Source: Paenibacillus kyungheensis (GTDB lineage Bacteria > Bacillota > Bacilli > Paenibacillales > Paenibacillaceae). From it: DNA of 64,000 nucleotides. Of the stretch, positions 11,597 through 19,957 are shown piece after piece. Numbering within the stretch: the first letter of the stretch is position 1; each line of letters opens with the position of its first letter. The notes under the pieces are model-generated. The model searched no databases. It was not told the origin of the DNA and saw nothing but the letters and a program-made list of their open reading frames with translations. The DNA is taken from assembly GCF_028606985.1 (NCBI RefSeq), contig NZ_CP117416.1, positions 4,899,001 through 4,963,000 on the forward strand. Reading direction: 5' to 3'. Made by a program: the position numbers and the translations under genes.

Positions 11597-13357
11597 TCAT
11601 ACATCTGTACCGGGTAAGAGACGAATCCCTATTCTGTGCACAAAAGGAGTCATTACATTGACAAGTAACGTCTGACAATCGCGCGGATACGAAGCTTCTC
11701 GTACACTGCTAGCGGTATGTTGCAGACACCCACCTGTTAATTCCATCATGTCATTTCCTTGCTGAACAACAACCGTTCCTGCTGACCATAACTGGGATTC
11801 AGGAGTGATCTGCTCTAATTGCCCATCGACCGCTGTAATGATTGCTTGCTGGTCGAACACCAACGATAGCTGTGTCATCACATCTGGAGGCTCATTAGAA
11901 ATAATTTCTAGATCCAATCCATGTTCCAATTCGGTAATACGCACTTCCAATAGATAGGTCTGCGTATGAGTAGAAATACGGTGTTGATGAGGAAGCAAAT
12001 ACCACGGACTCACTGTTGCTTGTGCAGAAGCAGGTAATTCATGCTCGGGTACACAACTATTGTAACCCTTTTCATACGTCGCTGTCATTGTGAACCCATC
12101 TGCTGTTGGTGTTAAAGATTGCATCGGCACAAAGCCCGGACCAAAATACGAAGCGATCTGTACACCAAGCAATCGCACTTGCCCGTATCTGATCGCTAGC
12201 AAAGAAGACGTTTCTGTCATCATCGTGATACTGGTATCCCCTTCACGAATCCGCATGACAGGTGCACCAAAATCCAAATGAGGACGACTGTACTGAATCT
12301 GACCATAGCCTACTTCTGCAATCTGTTTGATATATTGATAACGATCAAATGAACCGTTAATCATTTTGCGATAATGGGTTGGCAAAGCTGTCGCCAGCAC
12401 AGATGTACCTGCATCTGGATATAACAACATGCCTACCAATGGATTGTTGGCACTGCTTGGTGGACGAGCATTGGTCTGTAACGCTTTTTCAGCTAATGCT
12501 GTCATCGCCGCAAATTGAGGATTCTGATCGATAATCGTCATTAAATAATAAGACAGCATATAACTATCCAGTGTAAAATTCTGTCCAAAATCTTGACGAC
12601 CTGAATAATCCGTTACAATCTCTCCTGAAGGATGGATTAGATAGATCATCATCTCTAGATTCGCTCGCACGGGCTCTAGCAATTCAGCCTTGTCTAACAA
12701 GCGAGCCGTATGAATAAACATCACATCACTTACCGCATTGTAAATACCGTTACTACGCTCTGTCCATTCTCCGTCTGGAGTGATATCTATTCCTTCTGCT
12801 AACCATTGTTCTGCTCGCTCTAGCAATCTGGGATCACCGAATAATCGATACAAATAACTAAGTGCCGCTGATAATACCCAGCGATGATTAGGCGTATGAC
12901 AACCACCTGTTATCATTACCGGAATCGTTTGCTTGAGAAATAACAATATACGACTAGCTACCGGAGCATTTTTACTCCAATCGTCCTGTTCTAATAGCAG
13001 ATACAATTGCGAATAGCCTACCACGACAAAGGCTGTATCTGGAGGCGAATGAAAATTAGTCCACCCCGGAGAGATGGACCCATCGTCATGTTGAAAAGCA
13101 AGCATATACTGAGCCGCATATTCAAGTCGCTCTAACACTTGTTCACTATGGTAGTAAGCTGAGGAAGGATTAACTAGTGCCGCTCCCCAGATCGCCATCC
13201 ATACCGGTGTACCTGCATGATGATTCGGCCAGGCAATTCCATTTTCAGGATCAACGACTCCGCCAAAAGATCGATGATCACGATCCAAAATCTGTCCAGC
13301 CATACCTTGTTCTACCCATAGATCATTGATATTCACCAGTTGCTCGCTCACCGCCAT
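11597..13357 (-). CDS. Uncharacterised toroid-like protein in the galactosidase operon
   Basis: I do not recognise a specific family. The first 330 residues are helix-rich with repeated aromatic pairs (AWPNHHAGTPVWMAIW, GGCHTPNHRWVLSAALSYLYR, ERSNGIYNAVSDVMFIH), the look of an (alpha/alpha) toroid as in polysaccharide lyases and glycoside hydrolases. The last 250 residues are beta-rich (EVGYGQIQYSRPHLDFGAPV, then YLLEVRITELEHGLDLEI), like the sandwich domain of heparinase-type lyases. No signal peptide is present, so it acts inside the cell. An AAGGAGG site points to the ATG at 13357 (586 aa) rather than the longer frame. Its place between a sugar isomerase and LacZ suggests it acts on the same imported glycan. 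Specificity is unknown. Confidence 0.75.
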   Translation of the reverse strand: MAVSEQLVNINDLWVEQGMAGQILDRDHRSFGGVVDPENGIAWPNHHAGTPVWMAIWGAALVNPSSAYYHSEQVLERLEYAAQYMLAFQHDDGSISPGWTNFHSPPDTAFVVVGYSQLYLLLEQDDWSKNAPVASRILLFLKQTIPVMITGGCHTPNHRWVLSAALSYLYRLFGDPRLLERAEQWLAEGIDITPDGEWTERSNGIYNAVSDVMFIHTARLLDKAELLEPVRANLEMMIYLIHPSGEIVTDYSGRQDFGQNFTLDSYMLSYYLMTIIDQNPQFAAMTALAEKALQTNARPPSSANNPLVGMLLYPDAGTSVLATALPTHYRKMINGSFDRYQYIKQIAEVGYGQIQYSRPHLDFGAPVMRIREGDTSITMMTETSSLLAIRYGQVRLLGVQIASYFGPGFVPMQSLTPTADGFTMTATYEKGYNSCVPEHELPASAQATVSPWYLLPHQHRISTHTQTYLLEVRITELEHGLDLEIISNEPPDVMTQLSLVFDQQAIITAVDGQLEQITPESQLWSAGTVVVQQGNDMMELTGGCLQHTASSVREASYPRDCQTLLVNVMTPFVHRIGIRLLPGTDV

Positions 13358-13407
13358 ACCTATTCCCTCCTTGCTTTTGATCTGCTCTGTATGCAATATA
13401 GTATGCT

Positions 13408-14364
13408 CTATTTTATAATGTGACGTTCCTGAATTTTGCTAATCAATAACTGATGACTGGCTTCAATCTCTTCTGGCTGACAAGCGGCTTTCAATTCATA
13501 TACTTTGACAGGAGCCGCGTCGATAATATCGAGAAACCGATCAAAAAAAGTCATGTCTTTACTATGAATATATGGACACCAGTGATCGGATAATCCTAAT
13601 GTCTCATGAATATGCACGCCGATAATATCCTCTTTCATAGCGTTCGCTTCTTCTGCATTGTGATACAATCCCATCCGATCCATCATCATGCCATGACCGA
13701 TATCGTACCAGAGATAGACAGGCGCACCTTGCATACGATCACGTATCTTTTTCGCTTCAGATAATGTAGGCATTTGATAACAACGAGAACGGGTCTCGAT
13801 TCCAAATGCCACATCGTACCCTTTGGACAACACACGATCGCACACTTCTTCTAGACTGTGCTGAATCCGTTCTAGATAATGCTCGGATAGACGTTCACGA
13901 CGCTCAATCATTTCCGACCATAGCTGTTGATAAGCAGGCGAGTCTTTGCCTTGTTCGTGATAGATTCCTTTTAACGTCTCATCAATATTGGTTGCAAACG
14001 GAACTTCACCGGGGTGCACTACAACAGCTTTAGCTCCATAACGATGAGCGTATTCAGCCGATTTTACCAGTAAATCGATCGCTTTGTGCCGTTTTTCTTC
14101 ATCGTCGAACCCGAGCAATACCGAATCGGTTCCATAATCAGGATCAGGCGTATGGGGAAATGTATTATGCACACTGGAGATACCGATCAAGCCGCGTTCA
14201 ATCATCGGCTCAATCGTTTGCAACATCTCGGTAGTCACATTGTAATTTAGCTCTACCTGCTGAAATCCAAGCTCTTGAATCTCAGCGATCATCTCTGCTC
14301 CACTGTTATGACGCTTAATATTCCAGCATGTTGAAAACGAATATTCCCCTTTGGATGTAAGCAT
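13408..14364 (-). CDS. Sugar phosphate isomerase/epimerase-like TIM barrel
   Basis: Xylose-isomerase-like TIM-barrel protein (AP endonuclease 2 family). Metal-binding motifs are visible: VELNYNVT near the N-terminus, AKAVVVHPGEVPF, FGIETRSR, YDIGHGMMM and VHIHETLGLSDHW, supplying the Glu, His and Asp ligands of this family. Its role would be isomerising or epimerising a sugar or keto-sugar in the cytoplasm. A GAAAGGAGTC site fits the ATG at 14364; the longer frame to 14382 would overlap that site. It lies 39 nt after the second permease gene in the same operon. Confidence 0.82.
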   Translation of the reverse strand: MLTSKGEYSFSTCWNIKRHNSGAEMIAEIQELGFQQVELNYNVTTEMLQTIEPMIERGLIGISSVHNTFPHTPDPDYGTDSVLLGFDDEEKRHKAIDLLVKSAEYAHRYGAKAVVVHPGEVPFATNIDETLKGIYHEQGKDSPAYQQLWSEMIERRERLSEHYLERIQHSLEEVCDRVLSKGYDVAFGIETRSRCYQMPTLSEAKKIRDRMQGAPVYLWYDIGHGMMMDRMGLYHNAEEANAMKEDIIGVHIHETLGLSDHWCPYIHSKDMTFFDRFLDIIDAAPVKVYELKAACQPEEIEASHQLLISKIQERHIIK

Positions 14365-14403
14365 ATAGACTCCTTTCTTCAACCCATTTGAAATATCAGA
14401 TAT

Positions 14404-15324
14404 TTATCCTTTGACTGCTCCTAACATCACTCCACTGACAAAATAACGTTGCAACCAAGGATAGACAATTAGAATCGGAATCGTTGCAAAAATAACACTG
14501 GCGGCTTTTAGACTTTCTGGCATCATTTGCGCTGAACCGACTACTTCATTGCGCATCAATTCGCTAGCCATATTATTTTGGATCAATTGATATAATTTGA
14601 GCTGTAACGGATATAGATCAGGGCTATTAATGTACATTAATGTATCCATAAATCCATTCCAGCGTCCCACTGCGTAGAAAAGACTTAATGTAGCAATCAC
14701 CGGTAACGATAATGGTAAAATGATGCGCCATAAAGTATAAAAGTGACTACTTCCATCCATTTCAGCCGCTTCTTCCAGACTCTCCGGAATATTACGGAAA
14801 AAGGAAATCATAATTATCAGATAAAAAGGACTGATCAATCCCGGTAAAATCAATGCCCACATCGTATCCAGCAAATGTAGATTACGCACCAGAATATACT
14901 CGGGAATAATACCGCCGCTGAAAAACATCGTAATAATAATCAAGACCATAAAAAATCCGCGTCCTTTGAGATTGGACTTGGACAATGGATACCCCGCCGC
15001 AATCGTCATCGCCATACAAAGGATCGTAAAAATAACGGTCAGCATCACCGTAAAGCCAAGCGAACGAATCATCGACATATCGCTAAATACTTTGACATAC
15101 GCTTCTGTCGTCCACTCTACTGGAAATAGCGATACTTCGCCCGACATAATCGGACGAGCCGAACTAAGAGAGATCGCTAGAATATGAATAAATGGAATCA
15201 GACAGACCAGCACGACAATACTAAGCAAAGTGATATTCACAATATCAAAAATCCGATCACCTTTACTGGTTGTCGTTTTGGCTTTAACCGCAGTCGTTTT
15301 GCTGATATCGGCTATTTTCTCCAT
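14404..15324 (-). CDS. Sugar ABC transporter permease (LplC/YtcP type)
   Basis: Inner-membrane permease with six hydrophobic segments. The EAA loop reads EEAAEMDGSSHFYTLWRIILP, contacting an ATPase not encoded here. The C-terminus RYFVSGVMLGAVKG is the signature of the LplC/YtcP group, which works with LplB-type permeases and LplA-type lipoproteins on oligosaccharides such as pectin or hemicellulose fragments. Its ATG overlaps the stop of the upstream permease (TAATG), showing translational coupling. The ATPase is probably a shared MsmX-type protein elsewhere, as is known for this family. Confidence 0.93.
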   Translation of the reverse strand: MEKIADISKTTAVKAKTTTSKGDRIFDIVNITLLSIVVLVCLIPFIHILAISLSSARPIMSGEVSLFPVEWTTEAYVKVFSDMSMIRSLGFTVMLTVIFTILCMAMTIAAGYPLSKSNLKGRGFFMVLIIITMFFSGGIIPEYILVRNLHLLDTMWALILPGLISPFYLIIMISFFRNIPESLEEAAEMDGSSHFYTLWRIILPLSLPVIATLSLFYAVGRWNGFMDTLMYINSPDLYPLQLKLYQLIQNNMASELMRNEVVGSAQMMPESLKAASVIFATIPILIVYPWLQRYFVSGVMLGAVKG

Positions 15325-16226
15325 TAGAGTATCCCCTCTCCTGTCGATTTCTTAGATGCGTAATTCGCACCGAGTACAAATATCAATCCAACAACAGCTT
15401 GGAAAAGTCCAACAACGGTAGCTAGTGTATATTGACCGGACTCTAAACCGATCCGATATACAAATGTACTGAGTACATCCGAGTAATCTTGTACAGCTAC
15501 ATTTCCAATTACAAACGGACGTTCAAATCCGATCGTAACCATATTACCTAGATTAATAATCAACAATGTAATAATCGTTGTTTTGAGACCGGGTAATGTA
15601 ATATGCCATATCCGTTTCAGTCGTCCTGCTCCATCCATATCTGCGGCTTCATACAGTTCTTTGTTGATACCTGTCAAAGCAGCTAAGTACAAAATCGTGC
15701 CCCAGCCGGCACTTTGCCATACTCCTGTTAGCAAATAGGTCACTAACCAGTAATTCGGATCGGTTAAAAAAGGAATCGGCTGAAAGCCAAGTGCCATCCA
15801 CATATTGTTTACGAATCCTGATTGCGTACCGAACACTTGATACACAATTCCTCCAATAATCACCCATGAAATAAAATGCGGAATATACAGAATAGTCTGT
15901 GATAACTTTTTGAACCAGACCGCTTTGACTTCATACAACATAATTGCTAATAATAACGGCGCTGGAAAAGAAACCAACAGATCTAGAAAGTTCAGCATTA
16001 ATGTATTACGCAATGTTTTGTAGAAATCCTGATTTTGAAAAACTTCGCGGAAAGCATCCCAACCGATCCATTCACTATCGTTAATCCCTTGAAAAAAGTT
16101 AAAGTCTTTAAAAGCAATCTGAATACCGTACATCGGTCCGTATTTGAATGTTAGAAAATAAGCAATCGGTAAAATGAGTAGGAAATACAACTGCCAGTAT
16201 CTGCGGAGGTAAGTAGACATTCTCAC
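15324..16226 (-). CDS. Sugar ABC transporter permease (LplB type)
   Basis: Six-helix permease opening with RRYWQLYFLLILPIAYF, then FKYGPMYGIQIAFKDFNF, the typical LplB start. The EAA loop is YEAADMDGAGRLKRIWHITLP. It forms the channel with the next gene product. A GTG at 16226 has an AAAGGGGAG site 7 nt upstream and is preferred over an ATG two codons later. The 460-nt gap separating it from the binding-protein gene holds a large imperfect hairpin, which may reduce permease expression relative to the binding protein. Confidence 0.93.
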   Translation of the reverse strand: MRMSTYLRRYWQLYFLLILPIAYFLTFKYGPMYGIQIAFKDFNFFQGINDSEWIGWDAFREVFQNQDFYKTLRNTLMLNFLDLLVSFPAPLLLAIMLYEVKAVWFKKLSQTILYIPHFISWVIIGGIVYQVFGTQSGFVNNMWMALGFQPIPFLTDPNYWLVTYLLTGVWQSAGWGTILYLAALTGINKELYEAADMDGAGRLKRIWHITLPGLKTTIITLLIINLGNMVTIGFERPFVIGNVAVQDYSDVLSTFVYRIGLESGQYTLATVVGLFQAVVGLIFVLGANYASKKSTGEGIL

Positions 16227-16247
16227 GTTGGTACTCCCCTTTCATTA

Positions 16248-16480
16248 AGATGGTTGTGGAAAAACCTTCACTCAGTGTGGTGATGTGCTCGTTTGGTGGG
16301 AAAGCGCTTCGTGAACGGATTCTTTCTTGGCGTCGCTGGTAAGATCGGATATCTTGATTTGACCGCTGGGCGGTCGATATCCGAGTCTTAAAGGCGACTT
16401 TCAGAAAGAATCTGTTCACTACGCTTGGTGGTGAGAGCACATTTCTTTTAAAGATGGCGTTGCGGTTTTTGCACATTGGG
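16248..16480. other. Large imperfect inverted repeat between binding-protein and permease genes
   Basis: This fills most of the 462-nt gap at 16227-16688. The core at 16283-16442 folds on itself. ATGTGCTC pairs with GAGCACAT, GTGAAC with GTTCAC, GATTCTTTCT with AGAAAGAATC, GTCGC with GCGAC and TAAGA with TCTTA. CGGATATC pairs with GATATCCG, and GACCGC with GCGGTC around a TGG loop. A further 12-bp outer arm (16255-16266 with 16464-16475) has one mismatch. There is no T-tract, so it is not a plain terminator. The rest of the gap (about 16481-16688) holds no gene I can see. Confidence 0.75.
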
Positions 16481-16688
16481 TGGGTGTAGCAAGTTTGGCT
16501 TTCGATTAGGAAGTGAATTGAAATGGTTGAAAGAATGATTTGATTTTGGAGATTCCTTACGCTATTTATTTCGATATTTAGTGATGAATAATTGGGTTGA
16601 ATCCATTTGAGAAATTTGTAGAACAGTATCCTTATTTTCCTGATATGAATGTACGGAATTTTTGAACAAGGTAGGTGAGCTTTATTGA

Positions 16689-18302
16689 TTATTTGGCGCC
16701 TTGTTCTTGGAATACTTTGGTGCGTTCGTCTAGGATAGCTTGTCCGCCGCTGCTCATATAGTCTTTGAGTAGGGATTCGTAGACGGTGTCGAATTGAGCG
16801 GTTGGAGCCATTGTTGCTTTGACGATCAGTTGATTGTATTTGTCTTGCAGTCCACTACCATATTTGGCTTCGGCTTTGATCGGTACGCTGAAGTTTACCG
16901 GTGGAATCGTATCGGTATTGGAGATTTCAACCGATTTACGCATAGCGGCTTGGTATTCTTCCGGTGTCTGCATAATATAAGCGTTATTGTTTTGCTCTTC
17001 GGTTCCTACGATTTTACCGTTAGCGATAATAGCCATATCTCCGTAGTTGTACAGGCGATTGGTAGCTTCTTCGGTTGCATCTTCTTTAGTAACTGGCACT
17101 CCATCTTTCATAGTGTAGTTCTCGCCTTCTACACCATTTTGCATATCAAACAAGTTTTTGTCCGAAGCCATCCAATCTAAATATTTGATCGCTTCTACCG
17201 CTTTGGCGCTAGATTTAGGGATCATAATGTACAGACCATTGGATGCATATTCAGGCTTAGCATGTTTGCCTTCATTGTTGGTAAATACATCGGTAGGCGT
17301 TAATGTAGCGCCTTTTACATTAGTTTGTAGATTTTTGTATGTGCCGTTATAAGTGAAATATAATTCACCTGCATCTTCAGTATAAAAGCCTACTTTACCG
17401 TTTTGCACATCTTGCCATAATTGCTTTTTATCTTCATCCAGACCAAAGTCAGTACTGATTAGTTTTTCGTTATACAATTTGTTCATAAATTGCAGACCGT
17501 CTTTGAAGCCGGGCAACAATGTAGGATAATCACTGGAACCTAACTTTTGTGTTAATGTATATTTTTGTTCATCACTTAATGGTTGTTGGACAAAAGACCA
17601 TAATAATGGATCATATTGCGCAGGAGCAATCGTCATACCAAAAGGAATAAGACCGCTTCCTACTTTACCCGGATCTTTTTCTTGAAAAGCTTTGAGTGTG
17701 GTATACAGCTCATCCGTAGTCTGTGGCATCGGTAATTTCAGTTGATCTAACCAATCCTGACGGATATAAGAAGCATATTTGCCAAGCACCGATCGTTTAC
17801 CTGGAATCGCAAATTGTTTGCCTTCAATTTGTCCGTAAGCAAGGGTATCTTCCCCTAAAAACTTTTTGAGATTGGGCCCATATTGATTGAGCAAATCGGT
17901 CAGATCAGTTAGACCGCCTTGTTCAGCATAGCGATTGAATGTGCCTTGATCATAAGTAAATACGATATCCGGTACATCACCACCGCTTGCCATTAATACA
18001 TTTAACTTTTGCAATTCATCGGAACGAGGAACTGGTACATATTGCACATCAATTTTATTAGGTGTGCCAAAACGTTCATCCACTAACTTGGTCATATAGT
18101 TATTGCTGATGGTATAACCTGATGGAGAATTACCACGATCAAAAACTTCTACTTTTAAAATAGAACTTCCGTCTTCACTTGTGGCACCGCTGCTACTTTC
18201 ATTGGAAGAACATCCCGCCAAAATGGTAATGCCTGCTAACACCATGGCTAACATAGAACTTGTTACACGTTTGCCCATTTTTCGATTTGGATCTTTTTTC
18301 AT
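16689..18302 (-). CDS. Extracellular sugar-binding lipoprotein (LplA type)
   Basis: Substrate-binding lipoprotein for the two permeases downstream. Residues 12-31 form the signal sequence, ending in the lipobox ILAGC. The mature part follows the LplA pattern: DELQKLNVLMASGGDVPDIV, RSVLGKYASYIRQDWLDQL, PIPFGMT-like region and SSAKAVEAIKYLDWMAS. Length (537 aa) is normal for this group, which binds oligosaccharides. An AAAGGGG site lies 8-9 nt before the ATG. It is the first gene of the operon, and its control region holds a cre-like site and 15-bp repeats. Confidence 0.92.
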   Translation of the reverse strand: MKKDPNRKMGKRVTSSMLAMVLAGITILAGCSSNESSSGATSEDGSSILKVEVFDRGNSPSGYTISNNYMTKLVDERFGTPNKIDVQYVPVPRSDELQKLNVLMASGGDVPDIVFTYDQGTFNRYAEQGGLTDLTDLLNQYGPNLKKFLGEDTLAYGQIEGKQFAIPGKRSVLGKYASYIRQDWLDQLKLPMPQTTDELYTTLKAFQEKDPGKVGSGLIPFGMTIAPAQYDPLLWSFVQQPLSDEQKYTLTQKLGSSDYPTLLPGFKDGLQFMNKLYNEKLISTDFGLDEDKKQLWQDVQNGKVGFYTEDAGELYFTYNGTYKNLQTNVKGATLTPTDVFTNNEGKHAKPEYASNGLYIMIPKSSAKAVEAIKYLDWMASDKNLFDMQNGVEGENYTMKDGVPVTKEDATEEATNRLYNYGDMAIIANGKIVGTEEQNNNAYIMQTPEEYQAAMRKSVEISNTDTIPPVNFSVPIKAEAKYGSGLQDKYNQLIVKATMAPTAQFDTVYESLLKDYMSSGGQAILDERTKVFQEQGAK

Positions 18303-18427
18303 CTTCTCAACCCCTTTGTCAGCTTTGCTCCCTCAGAACGTTTCTCTTTGTACAAAAAAGTCAGCATAATTATCATGTTTACCTTTTGGGATGTCCCCAG
18401 TATGGCATTTATAGCGATATTCAGACA

Positions 18428-18514
18428 ATCAACTATTTTCCGAGTATAAACTTTATCAAAGAAAGCGGTATCATTTTGAATATCAACTGTATTCCGATGA
18501 TCAACTATTTTCCG
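18428..18514 (-). promoter_or_regulatory. Three 15-bp repeats upstream of the ABC operon
   Basis: ATCAACTATTTTCCG occurs at 18428-18442 and 18500-18514, with ATCAACTGTATTCCG at 18482-18496 (plus-strand reading). Starts are 54 and 18 bp apart, so all fall on one 18-bp register. They lie 130-210 nt before the binding-protein start and could be activator half-sites, for example for the AraC protein at 19958-20953. No strong -35/-10 pair was found in the 494-nt gap 18303-18796, which also contains the terminator and tandem repeat listed below. Confidence 0.5.
18460..18473. promoter_or_regulatory. cre-like (CcpA) site
   Basis: AGAAAGCGGTATCA matches the catabolite-responsive consensus TGWAANCGNTNWCA at 13 of 14 positions. 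It lies between the 15-bp repeats, where CcpA binding could repress the sugar operon when glucose is present. Confidence 0.5.
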
Positions 18515-18579
18515 CATTGAGGTTTGTGTTAGTTAAATTAACGTTGATCTCCTTATGTAGTTAAGGGAAAACATAAAAA

Positions 18580-18625
18580 AAGAACCTTTCCTACTCGATT
18601 GTGATCGAATAATTGAAAGATTCTT
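18580..18625 (-). terminator. Rho-independent terminator after the Gfo/Idh gene
   Basis: On the minus strand AAGAATCTTTC pairs with GAAAGGTTCTT (one wobble), with an inner CGAT/ATCG pair, and is followed by seven T. It ends the upstream dehydrogenase transcript before the ABC operon. Confidence 0.75.
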
Positions 18626-18658
18626 GATGTTTATTGCTTCGCTTAAATGGATTTAACA

Positions 18659-18802
18659 TAAGATATTTTGCTTCGCAGAAATCATTTCTTATTGAACTCG
18701 AGTCGCGCTTATTTTGCCAAGCGCTTGATGTAAGATATTTTGCTTCGCAAAAATCACTTCTTATTAAACTTGGGTCGCGCTTATTTTGCCAAGCGCTTAA
18801 GG
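18659..18802. repeat. Two-copy 72-bp tandem repeat
   Basis: Copies at 18659-18730 and 18731-18802 differ at about eight positions. Each contains two small hairpins: TTTTGC-TTC-GCAAAA (perfect in copy 2) and GCGCTT-N8-AAGCGC. Copy 2 runs over the stop codon of the dehydrogenase gene. Confidence 0.85.
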
Positions 18803-19876
18803 CAATACAATATCGACTTCTTTACCCAGTTCTGAAGAACGGAAAATGCCGTCAATAATTGCTTGATTCAAAATGATCTGTTCGCCAGAGATCGGAGCAG
18901 GTAATCCGTTAGCTACAGCATTGACGAAATCTTTGACTTTTTCATCAAATAAGTTCAGATCAGAACGTACACAAGGAATAGGCGTATGCGTTAACCGACC
19001 ACCGATATCATGATACTTGGTAATCGTACCGACACCACCGTCCCATACTCCTGACCACGGGCCTTCGCCATAAGGCGTAATTTTCATACCGGCATCGGTT
19101 CCGAGAAAACGGGTCGCTCCTAATGTATCCATATGCATTGCCCATGCGGTTTTAAATTGAAGCGTAATGCCACCTTCTAACCGAATCAGTGCTGCTCCAA
19201 AATCTTCTACATTGAAACTTTCAGCTTCAGGATGATACTTGGGATTGGTTCCAAAATGATTGGATACTGTAGCAGATACTGTCAACGGTTTCGGATGCCC
19301 TAGTGTATGAAGAGCAAGATCGAGAGAATAACAACCGATATCAGCAAGTGCTCCAGCTCCTGCTAATTCTTTGCGGATAAATGTCCCTTGTGGCATCCCT
19401 CTACGTCGACCACCGCCAACTTCAACATAATAAATTTTTCCTAGATTGCCGTCTTGAATATAATTGCGAATAAATTGCATATTGGGATCATACCGCGGCT
19501 GGAAACCGATCGATAGCATTTTTCCAGATTTTTTCGACATCTCTACCATTTCAACCGATTCTTGCAATGTGACAGACATCGGCTTTTCCAGCAATACATT
19601 TTTACCTGCTGCAAGTGCATCCATGGTCGTCTGATAATGCGATACATTCGGTGTACAAATACTGACTCCATCTAATTCCTGTTCCAGTAAGACCAGATGA
19701 TCTTCGTAAGCGTGTGCATGATTAAGATGATGTGTAGCAATAAATTGGCTCGCTCGATCCGGTACAATATCTGCGACACCTACAATTTCTACATTTTCCA
19801 TCTGACGATACGCATTGACATGCATACGCGCAATACCGCCACTGCCGATAATACCTATACGAATGGTTGAGGTCAT
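18797..19876 (-). CDS. Gfo/Idh/MocA family oxidoreductase
   Basis: NAD(P)-dependent sugar dehydrogenase-like protein. The Rossmann motif GIIGSGGIARMHVNAY is at residues 8-23 and the family EKPMS motif near residue 96. A catalytic-type GALADIGCYSLDLALHTLG region follows, with its conserved D and H. Likely acts on a cyclic sugar or inositol-like substrate. An AGGAG site precedes the ATG. It follows an AraC gene by 81 nt with no terminator between, so the two should be co-transcribed. Substrate cannot be read. Confidence 0.88.
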   Translation of the reverse strand: MTSTIRIGIIGSGGIARMHVNAYRQMENVEIVGVADIVPDRASQFIATHHLNHAHAYEDHLVLLEQELDGVSICTPNVSHYQTTMDALAAGKNVLLEKPMSVTLQESVEMVEMSKKSGKMLSIGFQPRYDPNMQFIRNYIQDGNLGKIYYVEVGGGRRRGMPQGTFIRKELAGAGALADIGCYSLDLALHTLGHPKPLTVSATVSNHFGTNPKYHPEAESFNVEDFGAALIRLEGGITLQFKTAWAMHMDTLGATRFLGTDAGMKITPYGEGPWSGVWDGGVGTITKYHDIGGRLTHTPIPCVRSDLNLFDEKVKDFVNAVANGLPAPISGEQIILNQAIIDGIFRSSELGKEVDIVLP

Positions 19877-19957
19877 TTGCTGTTCAGCTCCTGATCAAGT
19901 ATTTTGCTGTGGCTTGTTGGTGATAGACATGTTGACGTTGCAGTAGATCATACGGTT

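Noticed and set aside
16303-16427. Hairpin core as a simple terminator
   Set aside because: No T-tract on either strand and the structure is far longer than a terminator.
18659-18802. Direct repeats as a CRISPR array
   Set aside because: Only two head-to-tail 72-bp copies with no spacers and no cas genes.
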